DNA of 37,521 bases from Planctomycetaceae bacterium (GTDB taxonomy: Bacteria > Planctomycetota > Planctomycetia > Pirellulales > Pirellulaceae): positions 1 to 37,521 of the forward strand of contig SYJV01000026.1 in the NCBI GenBank assembly GCA_005798335.1, read 5' to 3'. The position numbers and the translations under genes are program-made. Below, piece by piece: positions 9,147-17,700 of the stretch; position 1 is the stretch's first letter; each line of letters begins with the position of its first letter. Under the pieces are notes generated by a model that was not told the origin of the DNA, made no database searches, and was given only the letters and a program-made list of their open reading frames with translations.

Positions 9147-10094
9147 CTAGACGATTTGCAGCACGTGAGCGCGTACGACTGCACCCATGTCCAGTGCGCG
9201 ATGGTGAGAGTCATGGATTGTCATGCGAGTTGCTTCGGGCACAAACTCGCTGTCGAGCTCTAGACTATCAACCAACAGGTCCGACAATTCGTTACATCCA
9301 AAATGCTCGCTGTGACAACTTAGTACGATCAGCGACCAGGAGTCGTTGAGCAATTGGGCGCACGCGCGCATTAAGTCGGGTAGATCTCGTTGAATTTCCC
9401 AGCTCTTGCCTGATGTGCCGTGGCCATAAGAGGGTGGATCGAGCACGATGGCGTGGTATTTGTTGCCGCGTCGCATCTCGCGACCAACGAACTTGCGCAC
9501 GTCGTCAACGATCCAGCGAATAGGCGCCTCAGCTAGTCCAGATAACTCGGCATTACGGCGAGCCCACGCAACGGTCGGTGCCGAAGCGTCGACGTGCGTA
9601 ACGCGACATCCTGAGGCTGCACAGACAAGCGTCATTCCGCCCGTATATCCGAACAAATTCAGAATTTGCGGTGGCTGCGGTGGGTACGATGTTTCGCCCC
9701 CGGCGCCAGACTCGAGCGGCCGGTGCGTCGCGGCCATTGCTTGACGAAGTTGGGCGTCGATCCACAACCAATTGGTTGCTTGTTCCGGAAAAACTCCGAT
9801 GTGGCCGAATGGGGTCAAGTTGAGCGAGAGCTTAATCGTACTGAAGGTTATGTTCCATGCTTCGTCAAATATCCCGCCTTGAATAACCTGGCCTTCTCGA
9901 GCAACCACTACCATGGCGGATTTCCACTGGTCGAGCGACGCACGATTTTCATGAATCGCCGCTGGACAAGGACGATCGAGTATCCAGCGGCCAAATTTTT
10001 CCAGTTTGCGTCCGTCGCCAAAGTCGAGCAGCGCATATTCCGCCTCATTCCAGCAGCGCCCCGCATCTTCGACCAGCAACTTGTGTTTGCGCAA
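9147..10094 (-). CDS. RlmI-like SAM-dependent methyltransferase (COG1092 family)
   Basis: A protein of 315 residues that aligns by motif with class I methyltransferases of the RlmI/RlmK type, which make m5C or m7G in 23S rRNA. Visible are the SAM-binding motif I NLFGYTGGMTLVCAASG, the acidic motif VTHVDAS followed by ARRNAELSG, the VDDVRKFV motif, and the catalytic-type motif DPPSYGHG. It lacks the PUA domain of full-length RlmI, so the substrate may differ and no symbol is given. The start is a TTG at 10094 preceded by AAGG; no ATG or GTG is available before the upstream stop. Cytoplasmic. It stands alone, convergent with the propeller gene and divergent from the MFS gene. Confidence 0.82.
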   Translation of the reverse strand: MRKHKLLVEDAGRCWNEAEYALLDFGDGRKLEKFGRWILDRPCPAAIHENRASLDQWKSAMVVVAREGQVIQGGIFDEAWNITFSTIKLSLNLTPFGHIGVFPEQATNWLWIDAQLRQAMAATHRPLESGAGGETSYPPQPPQILNLFGYTGGMTLVCAASGCRVTHVDASAPTVAWARRNAELSGLAEAPIRWIVDDVRKFVGREMRRGNKYHAIVLDPPSYGHGTSGKSWEIQRDLPDLMRACAQLLNDSWSLIVLSCHSEHFGCNELSDLLVDSLELDSEFVPEATRMTIHDSHHRALDMGAVVRAHVLQIV

Positions 10095-10164
10095 GTTTCG
10101 TACCTTATTTATGTGAACTTATTACGCTAGTATATGCTCTCTCGCAGTATCGATCGTCAAACTT

Positions 10165-10295
10165 GCCTGGCCGAAATTTCGTTTAACCCGCAGCCACAGG
10201 CGAGGGTTGCGTTGAGTATTTCCCCCCTTGATTGAAATCTAGCCCTACCCCAATCCTCGCCTACGGCTGCGGGTTAAACGAAGTTTCGGCCAGGC
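10165..10295. repeat. Long imperfect inverted repeat between divergent genes
   Basis: Bases 10165-10205 and 10255-10295 are reverse complements in 38 of 41 positions, with a 49-base spacer. The arms carry the core TTTAACCCGCAGCC. It lies between the divergently read methyltransferase and MFS genes and ends 12 bases before the MFS start used here. No flanking direct repeat was found. The structure resembles a palindromic intergenic repeat rather than a terminator, since no T-run follows. Confidence 0.8.
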
Positions 10296-10307
10296 CATCA
10301 CCCATCC

Positions 10308-11603
10308 TTGCCTATCAGTTACGAGCTAACGTTGGCCTCAACCGAAATATCTAATCAGATTTCCGAAACAGGATTCGCACAGGGCAATTCGGGCGAGGTC
10401 GATCTGGAGCATCACGGTTACGATCGCATATTTTGGTTGGCGTACCTTTCTAACGGATTGACAACGCTGGCCAATGGGATGCTGGTACGGTATGCCGATT
10501 TCGTGCATCTTTACGGCGGTGATGAACTGCAACTGGGACTAATTGTTGGATGTGGGATGGTCGGAAGTATCATTTTCCGCATGGCCCAAGGCGAAGCGGT
10601 CGATCGATATGGTGCGTCGCGAGTTTGGTTGTGGTCGATCGCAATTTACTCACTCAGTTTGCTGGCGCACCTCATGCTAACCAGCGCCAATGGACCGGCG
10701 GTTTTCATCGCTCGAGCGGTGATGCAAGCGAGCTTGGCGGGCGTATTCAGTTCGTCGATAACGTTTGTAGCACTGAGGGCGCGTCCGGAACGCATGGCGG
10801 AAGTTGTGGGGACCTTGGGGACCAGCGGCTTTATTGGCTTGATGATCGGGCCAGTCATCAGCGATTGGTTGGGACGCGATGGAAATGTTGGGCCACAAAT
10901 GGTGCAGCAAATGTTTGGAACTGCGCTGTCTTTGGCGGTCGCATCCACGTTTGCAATGTGGCTTGGTTCGCACGGATCGACAGTCCCGATACGGCACGCT
11001 AGACCAAAGCCTTGGAGCGTGGTCTGGCAATATCAACCGTGGTTACTATCCATTACTGCTGCGGCGATGGGGGCGGGATTTTCGATCCCGATGATTTTCC
11101 TGCGCCCGTTTGCTATTGAAACAAACATGAACGGCGTAGGATTGTTCTTTTTTGTGTACGCCTCCACCGGATTCATTACTCGCATCGCTTCGCGGTCGCT
11201 GTTCGCGCGCTACGGCAATCGACCTTGGATTTGTTTGGGGCTGGGGCTGCTAACGCTCAGCTATGTGAGTTTCATTCCAGTCTCCCAGGCGTGGCATTTG
11301 GTGATCCCAGCTTTTATTGCCGGTGCAGCCCACGCGCTGCTATTTCCGTCGGTGATGTCCGAGGGAACGCGAGCTTTTCCTAGGAAATATCTCGGTGTAG
11401 CAACAGCATTGACGCTGACCATGTTTGATATCGGAACTTTCATTTCCGCACCATTGATCGGCTGGTTTTTGGATATTGCCAAGGTGCATACGAACAATGC
11501 ATATACATGGCTATTTTGTGCTATTGCCGTGCTATTTGCGATTACCACGGTGGTTTACTGCACCAAATCTTCTCCGACTATTGCCGAAGCGAACGCAAGC
11601 TGA
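10308..11603 (+). CDS. MFS transporter
   Basis: A protein of 431 residues with about twelve hydrophobic segments and the two-bundle layout of the major facilitator superfamily. A cytoplasmic loop carrying GEAVDRYGASRVW (residues about 93-105) matches the family's loop 2-3 signature (G-x-x-x-D-R-x-G). The second half begins near residue 240 after a charged central loop (RHARPKPW). The substrate cannot be told from sequence. No ATG or GTG lies upstream of the first membrane segment, so the start must be a TTG: 10308 or 10332. Neither has a strong ribosome binding site. The reading frame is open back into the adjoining inverted repeat. Inner membrane. Confidence 0.8.
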   Translation: MPISYELTLASTEISNQISETGFAQGNSGEVDLEHHGYDRIFWLAYLSNGLTTLANGMLVRYADFVHLYGGDELQLGLIVGCGMVGSIIFRMAQGEAVDRYGASRVWLWSIAIYSLSLLAHLMLTSANGPAVFIARAVMQASLAGVFSSSITFVALRARPERMAEVVGTLGTSGFIGLMIGPVISDWLGRDGNVGPQMVQQMFGTALSLAVASTFAMWLGSHGSTVPIRHARPKPWSVVWQYQPWLLSITAAAMGAGFSIPMIFLRPFAIETNMNGVGLFFFVYASTGFITRIASRSLFARYGNRPWICLGLGLLTLSYVSFIPVSQAWHLVIPAFIAGAAHALLFPSVMSEGTRAFPRKYLGVATALTLTMFDIGTFISAPLIGWFLDIAKVHTNNAYTWLFCAIAVLFAITTVVYCTKSSPTIAEANAS

Positions 11604-11702
11604 ACCTGTGATCTGCATGTGTTATGATAACGCAACTTGTTTGGGCATTGTTCTATGGAACTTGAAGTAATATTCTCTGAGTGAAAATTGAGGTGTCGAT
11701 CG

Positions 11703-13097
11703 ATGCGCACTAATTATGTTTTACAAGTCTGCTGGCTGATTGGCACGTGGGCAGTGACAAGCATGTTGAACGTGCCAGGGCGCGGTGACGAGCCAACGAA
11801 TTGGCGCGCTGGAGTGGCGGATGTCGTAATTACTCCGCAAGAGTCGATTTGGATGGCGGGATTTGGTGGCCGCACTAAGACTTCGGCAGGCGTATTGAAC
11901 GATCTGCATGCCAAAGCGTTGGCGCTGGAGGACAGCACTGGAACTCGACTTGTGATTCTGACCACCGATATTGTTGCGTTTCCCAGATTTCTGCGAGACG
12001 AAATCGCGCAGCAATTGAGGGAAAAACACCAAGTTACCGATGCTGGGTTCTTGATGAACTGCTCGCATACCCACGGAGGCCCCGTAATCGTCGACGATTT
12101 CGAGATGGACGTCATCTATCCGCTGACTGCGGATCAAAAGGAAGTCGTCGTACGTTACTTTGCGACGTTGAGAGAAAAGCTCAAGCAAGTCACCGATGCC
12201 GCCGTGCGCGATTTGCGGCCAGCCAAGATTGGATACTCGTCGGCGCGCTGTGGATTTGCCATGAACCGCCGCTTGCCGACCAAGAATGGATATTCGAACA
12301 GTCCCTATCCGGCCGGACCAGTTGATCATACGGTACCAGTCTTGCGTATTGATGATCCCAACGGAACACTGCGCGCCGTCTTGTTCGGTTACGCTTGCCA
12401 CAACACGTCCATGGTCAGCGATAATTATCGCATCACCAGCGATTACGCAGGATTCGCGCAGGATTATTTCGAAGCAGGTCACCCCGGAGTCAAAGCCCTG
12501 TTCATGATCGGCTGCGGTGGTGATCAGAACGCCTATCCACGCGGAACCGAAGAACTATCGAGCCTACACGGGCGGGCACTGGCCACCGCAGTGGATGCGG
12601 CCTTGTTACCAGCCGCTCAAAGCGTAACGGGGCCTTTGCGTTTGGCGCTGACGGACGTGTCGATAGCATTCGATCGTATGAGCAAAGAACAACTGCTGGC
12701 CGATCAAGCTGGAAAGGACCCTTTCTCGGCTCGCCGGGCCAAGATCTTGCTCAAGATTCTCGAAGAGAAAGGCGAACTGCGCGCGGCTTACCAATTTCCG
12801 TTGCAAGTGATTCGGTTTGGCAACTCGTTGACGATGGTCGCGTTTGCGGGTGAGACCGTCGTTGATTATTCACGGCGCACTCAACGAGAATTCGGCAATA
12901 CTCCGGTGTGGGTTGCAGGATATTGCAATGATGTGTTTGCTTACATTCCATCGGATCGCGTGTTGGCCGAAGGAGGCTACGAAGGGGGCGGCGCGATGCG
13001 CTATAGCGTGCACCCAGGCACGTTCGCCAAGGGAATCGAGCAGAGTATCTTCGACCAAGTCAAGCTGCTGATGCGTCAGACCGATCCCGCAAAGTAG
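11703..13097 (+). CDS. Neutral/alkaline ceramidase-family exported protein (first copy)
   Basis: A protein of 464 residues with a signal peptide (about residues 1-27). The N-terminus of the mature part, WRAGVADVVITPQE followed by MAGFGGR, is the opening of the neutral/alkaline non-lysosomal ceramidase domain. The zinc-site region NCSHTHGGP and the GCGGDQNAYPRG block are both present. True ceramidases are longer (650-700 residues) and carry a C-terminal immunoglobulin-like domain that is absent here. Planctomycete members of this short type are uncharacterised, so the substrate is open. The ATG at 11703 follows a GAGG eight to nine bases upstream; a TTG at 11688 is a weaker alternative. Probably monocistronic, convergent with the methyltransferase at 13129. 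Confidence 0.83.
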   Translation: MRTNYVLQVCWLIGTWAVTSMLNVPGRGDEPTNWRAGVADVVITPQESIWMAGFGGRTKTSAGVLNDLHAKALALEDSTGTRLVILTTDIVAFPRFLRDEIAQQLREKHQVTDAGFLMNCSHTHGGPVIVDDFEMDVIYPLTADQKEVVVRYFATLREKLKQVTDAAVRDLRPAKIGYSSARCGFAMNRRLPTKNGYSNSPYPAGPVDHTVPVLRIDDPNGTLRAVLFGYACHNTSMVSDNYRITSDYAGFAQDYFEAGHPGVKALFMIGCGGDQNAYPRGTEELSSLHGRALATAVDAALLPAAQSVTGPLRLALTDVSIAFDRMSKEQLLADQAGKDPFSARRAKILLKILEEKGELRAAYQFPLQVIRFGNSLTMVAFAGETVVDYSRRTQREFGNTPVWVAGYCNDVFAYIPSDRVLAEGGYEGGGAMRYSVHPGTFAKGIEQSIFDQVKLLMRQTDPAK

Positions 13098-13128
13098 CAG
13101 GCGCTTGGTGCGTGCTGCCTGTGGCAGG

Positions 13129-13947
13129 TCAACTAGCTTCACAGATTGCAAAATATCCACCAGCGCGGAGTTCTTGGAAGCGTAAATTAGCTTTCAAGAT
13201 TTGGTCGCCGGTCCGATTGATGGGAAAAAGTTCCACATTGGTGAAACCAGCGTGCTTCAAATCGGACAACAGCTCCGTGCGACTGTAGATGTGCAGGAAC
13301 ATCGTGGGCAGGCCGCGATAGGTGTAGACTCGGTCTCCCATTTCGATATTCCGATCGAAACAACTGCGCAACCATGTACTGATCAACCACCATGGTCCGT
13401 GTGGATCTAACCAACTGTGATAACGATTGTGAACATGCAGAATGAATTTGGCTTCGGGCTTGAGCGAGTGGCGAACTTGCCTGAGGAAAGTTCTTCGATG
13501 TTCGCAACCGCGAATCATGCCGACGCTGCTAAAAAGACATACCGCCATGTCGAGCGTCTGGGAGCGCAGCCACTGGAGCTGGACCAAGTTGCCGTGGACA
13601 AACGCGGCACTGTTGACCGCAGGTTCGAATTTGGATCGAGCTACCGTCAACATATGTTGACTGAGATCCACGTTCAGCGTGCGATAGCCCAGCGGACAGA
13701 TCTGTGCGGCAACGCGCCCGGTGCCACAACCAAAATCAGCCACCAGCGGACGAGAATCACCATGCTGCCCGCTACGTGATTCTAAAGGGATAGGCGGTAG
13801 ATGCCGCTGGACGATCTGCATGTCCAGCAACATCAATGGATGATTCTCAAAGTACCGATCGTAGTCGCTGGCTATGGATGTCGTCTGGACATAATTCCAA
13901 GTTCCACGGCTGACTCCGCGCGGCAATTGCCAAGCGGCTCGCGACAA
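13129..13947 (-). CDS. Class I SAM-dependent methyltransferase, substrate unknown
   Basis: A protein of 272 residues. The Rossmann-fold SAM site is clear: motif I VADFGCGTGRVAAQI, then LNVDLSQHML with the acidic residue that binds the ribose, then LDMAVCLFSSVGMI, and later a helix with LRQVRHSLKPEAKFILHVHN. It resembles small-molecule or ubiquinone-type methyltransferases (methyltransferase_11/25). The start is a TTG at 13947 with a strong AGGAG ten bases before it. It is the last of three minus-strand genes after the DUF4105 lipoprotein and rimI, 48 bases from rimI. Nothing in the sequence identifies the acceptor. Confidence 0.8.
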   Translation of the reverse strand: MSRAAWQLPRGVSRGTWNYVQTTSIASDYDRYFENHPLMLLDMQIVQRHLPPIPLESRSGQHGDSRPLVADFGCGTGRVAAQICPLGYRTLNVDLSQHMLTVARSKFEPAVNSAAFVHGNLVQLQWLRSQTLDMAVCLFSSVGMIRGCEHRRTFLRQVRHSLKPEAKFILHVHNRYHSWLDPHGPWWLISTWLRSCFDRNIEMGDRVYTYRGLPTMFLHIYSRTELLSDLKHAGFTNVELFPINRTGDQILKANLRFQELRAGGYFAICEAS

Positions 13948-13995
13948 GACTTCGGTACTCCTAAATCAAACCAGGCGCGCGGTGTTTCGCTCAGA

Positions 13996-14517
13996 TCACC
14001 CAGCCATGCGGCGACCACGGTTGCTTTCTGGTGTCAGTTCTTCGGCGCTGGCTCGATGTCGATACTGCATTAGGTATGCGTCCTCGGGAGTGTCTTCGTA
14101 GAACTCGCGCAATACCGAGACGGCTTTGAATCCCAGTTGCCTAAAGAACAACTGAGCGACCAAATTCGTCTCACGCACTTCCAGCATAATGCGATTGCGT
14201 CGGTCTAGCGACAGTTTGCTGGCCAGTTTTTCGATCATCGCTCGACCGACTCCTTTGCGGCGATAGTGAGTTGCTACCGCGAAGTTCAGTAAGTGAAGAC
14301 GATTCTTATGGAGTTCATAGATCATAAAACCAACGACCTCGTCTTCATGCTCAGCCACCATGCCAATGCAATTGCGTTGTCGCAAGCAGCGCACGAATTC
14401 CTCTTCACTCCATGGATATTCGAAACTCTTCTCTTCGATATCCAGCACGTTCGCCATGTCGCGACGAATCATCCAGCGGATATGAAAACAAGATACTTGG
14501 TTGTCCGTGGCGGGCAT
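13996..14517 (-). CDS. rimI: Ribosomal protein S18-alanine N-acetyltransferase RimI
   Basis: A GNAT-fold acetyltransferase of 173 residues. The family acetylates the N-terminal alanine of ribosomal protein S18 using acetyl-CoA. Diagnostic features are the CoA-pyrophosphate loop YRRKGVGRAMI in motif A, preceded by LLNFAVATHY, and the RimI-type motif B EVRETNLVAQLFFRQLGF followed by YYED-like residues (REFYEDTPEDAYLM). The length is slightly above the 150 typical of E. coli RimI because of a short N-terminal extension and an Arg-rich tail. AAGGAA lies seven bases before the ATG at 14517. It sits between the DUF4105 lipoprotein gene (58 bases upstream) and a methyltransferase gene. Confidence 0.85.
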   Translation of the reverse strand: MPATDNQVSCFHIRWMIRRDMANVLDIEEKSFEYPWSEEEFVRCLRQRNCIGMVAEHEDEVVGFMIYELHKNRLHLLNFAVATHYRRKGVGRAMIEKLASKLSLDRRNRIMLEVRETNLVAQLFFRQLGFKAVSVLREFYEDTPEDAYLMQYRHRASAEELTPESNRGRRMAG

Positions 14518-14575
14518 AGTTTTGTTCCTTCAAATCTGGCATCCAATGATGGGCAGTAAGTTAACAAATCACTTG

Positions 14576-15544
14576 CTACCAGCCAATACCAATGGCACCA
14601 ACTTTGGGATCGAGTCCGCGCAAGCGAGCTGAAAAGTCGACAGCGTCAGCGTTTAATCGGGCCACTAGGTTGATTTTACTGGCCGCTTTGATGGGCTCGA
14701 ACGGTCCTTGCGCAGCCAACAAACCGAGATCGTAAGCCAATCGATCCGAGTGCCCGGGCAACAATACGCGAATATCGTTGGGGACAGTCCCGGGACGCAG
14801 TTGGTTAATGTGTTTGACAATATTGGTCGTACAGTTATTCGTCAACACGTCGTAAAATTCCGGTCGGCGAGCCAATTCGTTGACTCGCCCCAACATCGCT
14901 AGCATCAGCCGCTGCGATTGTTCAGGCGTCACTCGGGTACGATACAAATAGACGTCTACTTTGCGAACTTCGGTCCGCAATCGAATCAGATCGCGCTCCG
15001 TACCGACCAAATAAATCAGTTCGAAATCATCTAGTGCGCCGGCGATCGCCGAATAACTTTCGCCCTGCTCTAAACGTGCTTCAACGGAGATTACGATGTG
15101 CTGGCCATCGGCTAATCCAAAACTCAACATCGTGTGGGCAAGTAGCGGTGCATTTTGGAAAGGGACCACGATGAAATCCACGGTCCGCACGTCAGACAGC
15201 GCGAATTCTCGATCAAAATGACGCACGTCGTAATCTTCTTCAGTGCGGTACTGACAGTCGCGAATGTTGTAGATCTTAATTCGATCAACGCCTATGTCCG
15301 CAAGCGGCAGCACAAGGAGATCAGGACGCCAATTTCGCGCGTGCAAAGGGAGCTTCGCTCGACGATCACTGGCCAGTGTGAAGCGGCTCGATCGATCGTC
15401 GCGGACTTGGCTCGAACTGTCATCCGACTTGCGCGATGACCATCGGGCCGGTCGAAAAAACGAACAACCCGCACAAGCACCTACGATCAAGATCGCCAGG
15501 CAAGTATTCAGGCGATAGGTAACTCGGTTAGCACTGCCGAGCAC
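14576..15544 (-). CDS. DUF4105 (Lnb N-terminal-like) lipoprotein
   Basis: A protein of 322 residues matching the DUF4105/Lnb N-terminal periplasmic domain. The signatures are HTMLSFGLADGQHIVISVEA, then RLEQGE, LIYLVGTERDL, and the conserved TNNCTTNI with the Asn-Cys pair expected to be catalytic in this papain-like fold. Lnb acts on lipoprotein N-termini in Firmicutes; in Gram-negatives the domain is of unknown but presumably similar hydrolytic function. The N-terminus ends in a lipobox-like VGAC (CAGC is a possible alternative), giving a membrane-anchored protein. The start is GTG at 15544. It heads the minus-strand cluster with rimI and the 13129 methyltransferase. Confidence 0.82.
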   Translation of the reverse strand: MLGSANRVTYRLNTCLAILIVGACAGCSFFRPARWSSRKSDDSSSQVRDDRSSRFTLASDRRAKLPLHARNWRPDLLVLPLADIGVDRIKIYNIRDCQYRTEEDYDVRHFDREFALSDVRTVDFIVVPFQNAPLLAHTMLSFGLADGQHIVISVEARLEQGESYSAIAGALDDFELIYLVGTERDLIRLRTEVRKVDVYLYRTRVTPEQSQRLMLAMLGRVNELARRPEFYDVLTNNCTTNIVKHINQLRPGTVPNDIRVLLPGHSDRLAYDLGLLAAQGPFEPIKAASKINLVARLNADAVDFSARLRGLDPKVGAIGIGW

Positions 15545-15590
15545 GGAAATCTCACTTCTTGTTCAAAAGTCGTCTCTTCTGGCCTACTCG

Positions 15591-15714
15591 GGCAAGCGGC
15601 AGAGTGATTCTTACCAATACAAGCCCGATGCGCAAGCGAGTGGGGCAATCCTGGCACGTACGCATTCGCTTGCGCATCGGGCTTGTATTGGTAAAAATCA
15701 TTCTGCCGCTCGCC
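15591..15714. repeat. Palindromic intergenic repeat, family with core AAGCCCGATGCGCAAGCGA, copy 1
   Basis: Bases 15591-15642 and 15663-15714 are reverse complements in 48 of 52 positions around a 20-base spacer. The core AAGCCCGATGCGCAAGCGA recurs in the element at 23491-23623. It lies in the 271-base gap between the lipoprotein start and the end of the ceramidase-family gene, which otherwise holds nothing I recognise. Confidence 0.85.
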
Positions 15715-15815
15715 TAGTAACTCGAAGCGTCAGCGAGGAACTGCTACAGAGACTTAGCCTGAGCTGATCGCCAATCCGAAAGAATCCACATCTCAGTAGA
15801 TAGCAATTTCGTTAT

Positions 15816-17288
15816 TCAAGGGCTAGATCGACGCGCTCGAGATTCTCGCAGCAATTCGATTGCCGCTTCGACCAGCATTTCGCCGGAACCAGGCTTGACG
15901 GTAGAATTGGTGACTTCGTAGCTGCCACCGGCGCATGCAGCTCGTGTCGGTATGTAGACGGTCTCCACGCAAGTGCACAACTCGATCACTAGAGTTGTGC
16001 GGTATGGGGACGCTCTTTTGATAGCTAAACCTAGGTCAACAAAAACCTCTCCGGGCAAACACACAATGGCTAGGTCATCGCCGATCGACAGCGTCTGAAC
16101 TTCGACTGGCAAATGGCTGCCGATTCCCGACCATTGCTTGGATATTCCCCAATTGATCAATCCCGTAAGGTTGGTACTAGGTGTTTGATTGCGCAGCATA
16201 TCGACCATCGCGATTTTGTAAGCCGTCACCTGCTCGAGAAAGTCAACTTTCGTTCCGTCTTTGACGGCTTGCAACACGCCAGCCGCGCGAGCCACCTCAG
16301 TGCCCGAAAATTCCTGCAAGGGCAGTTGAACCGTTCGCTGTTGGAATGTTAGCCGATCGCTGGTCAATGCTGGCAAATCCTTGACCGATCCGCGAATGGT
16401 CTTGCCCAGTGAACCACCGATAAAGTCGGTCTTATTTCGCTCGCGACGGTTCGGATCAGCATGATTGATGTCGCCGCAGCAACCGGTGCCGAATACCGAA
16501 ATCAGTCCGCTGCCCAATTCACTGCGCAATTCTTGTTCGACAAAGAACGGATAATCCGCGCTCCACCGCGTACCACCCACGGTGTCCAAGTGTAGTGCAA
16601 AGTTAGAAAGGACGGCGAGTGGCTGATTGGTATCCGACGCGCGTAGTGCCACCAAACCTATTTCTGGATCGATTGGTCCAGCCGCACGAACAACTTCTTT
16701 GTTCTCGTAGTTCATCCAAGTTCTGACGCTGCCATCGCGCATGACAAAACGACGATTGAATGATACTGGCGTCGTTTGGGTTGCCGAACCCGAAAACACT
16801 TTGACAGATGCCAGAGATTTATGGGCTGCAACTATCGAATCGGAAATGCTTTGTATCAAATTCTCCGCATACTGTAGGCGTTCGGGTTGGGCGCGCGCTG
16901 ATTTTTCGCCTTGCAGCAATTGATAGACACTAAGGTAGTATTCCGGTGCCGTGTGCGAGTGGGTTGCCGATAGCACGATGTTGCTGGCCGGGATTCCCGT
17001 CAGCTTCGAAGCTCGCTGGCGAACTGCGGTCGTAAGATCGATCGAGATTCCCGTCAGGTCGTTCACTACCAAAGCTGCTTGTAGCGAACCCTGGCGAAAG
17101 ACGATCGCTTTGGCTTTCAGTCGATCGATCGCCCCAGTCGCCAAACGTTCGTGATAGTATCCCGCCATCGGAAAACCGTTGGGCGGCGTGATATCCACTT
17201 CCGCAGCCCCAACTTGCAAATCGTCCGCTGCGAGCCCGATGCGAACATGACAAACAAAACAGAGTATGACTATTAGAATTCGCGACAT
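15816..17288 (-). CDS. Neutral/alkaline ceramidase-family exported protein (second copy)
   Basis: A protein of 490 residues with a signal peptide (about 1-20, AAD following). The mature start LQVGAAEVDITPPNGFPMAGYYHER and the blocks SATHSHTAPE (zinc ligands) and GTGCCGDINHADPN are ceramidase-domain hallmarks. It is clearly a paralogue of the protein at 11703, but the aligned blocks differ widely, so the duplication is old. Like that copy it lacks the C-terminal domain of true ceramidases. GAGG lies about ten bases before the ATG at 17288. It is the third gene of a minus-strand cluster after a DUF1501 protein and a small membrane protein, 22 bases after the latter. Likely periplasmic hydrolase; substrate not proven. 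Confidence 0.85.
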   Translation of the reverse strand: MSRILIVILCFVCHVRIGLAADDLQVGAAEVDITPPNGFPMAGYYHERLATGAIDRLKAKAIVFRQGSLQAALVVNDLTGISIDLTTAVRQRASKLTGIPASNIVLSATHSHTAPEYYLSVYQLLQGEKSARAQPERLQYAENLIQSISDSIVAAHKSLASVKVFSGSATQTTPVSFNRRFVMRDGSVRTWMNYENKEVVRAAGPIDPEIGLVALRASDTNQPLAVLSNFALHLDTVGGTRWSADYPFFVEQELRSELGSGLISVFGTGCCGDINHADPNRRERNKTDFIGGSLGKTIRGSVKDLPALTSDRLTFQQRTVQLPLQEFSGTEVARAAGVLQAVKDGTKVDFLEQVTAYKIAMVDMLRNQTPSTNLTGLINWGISKQWSGIGSHLPVEVQTLSIGDDLAIVCLPGEVFVDLGLAIKRASPYRTTLVIELCTCVETVYIPTRAACAGGSYEVTNSTVKPGSGEMLVEAAIELLRESRARRSSP

Positions 17289-17310
17289 AGATTTAATCCT
17301 CGTACGTCGA

Positions 17311-17664
17311 TTATGGAACCGCTGGGATGCCCATGATCACCGGCACCCTACCACGCGCGAAGGCCATCGACCCAATCACAACCAGTGCGAGGATTACCAG
17401 CGACCAGCCATGCCATGCGCATTGAAGTAGCGGGATCGTGAATCCTGCCAACTGTACTTGAGTTCGATCACCGGACACGATCGCTGGAATTCCGAAAATC
17501 TCAATCGAGGAATCGTGTACATGGCGATCAAGATTTGCGCTGCTGTACGCTTTAGGTAAGGCCGCACCGGGAAGTACGTCCTGGAATAAGTGTGAAATCG
17601 CGAGCGAAGCGAAGCCAAAGGCCAAGCACATGATCGCGCCGCATAAGACCAAGTTTCTCAACAT
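17311..17664 (-). CDS. Small two-segment membrane protein, unknown
   Basis: A protein of 117 residues with hydrophobic segments at about 5-27 and 85-104, separated by a loop of some 55 residues that would face the periplasm if both ends are cytoplasmic. No family was recognised. It is held to be real because it lies 36 bases after the DUF1501 gene and 22 bases before the ceramidase-family gene on the same strand, and no competing frame is better. It might couple or anchor the two exported proteins, which is conjecture. Confidence 0.6.
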   Translation of the reverse strand: MLRNLVLCGAIMCLAFGFASLAISHLFQDVLPGAALPKAYSSANLDRHVHDSSIEIFGIPAIVSGDRTQVQLAGFTIPLLQCAWHGWSLVILALVVIGSMAFARGRVPVIMGIPAVP

Positions 17665-17700
17665 TGTGGCCAGAAATTACGTCGTAGTTATGGAGCGCAA

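Noticed and set aside
9147-10094. Naming the methyltransferase rlmI
   Set aside because: The PUA domain of full-length RlmI is missing and motif similarity is shared by several substrate classes.
10165-10295. Target-site duplication around the inverted repeat
   Set aside because: The flanks (CGTCAAACTT and CATCACCCAT) do not match, so transposition cannot be claimed from this copy.
11703-13097. Calling the protein a true ceramidase
   Set aside because: It is about 200 residues shorter than characterised enzymes and lacks their C-terminal domain; only the family is supported.
15591-15714. Intrinsic terminator
   Set aside because: The stem is far longer than usual, no T-run follows, and the same sequence recurs at 23491, so it is a dispersed repeat.
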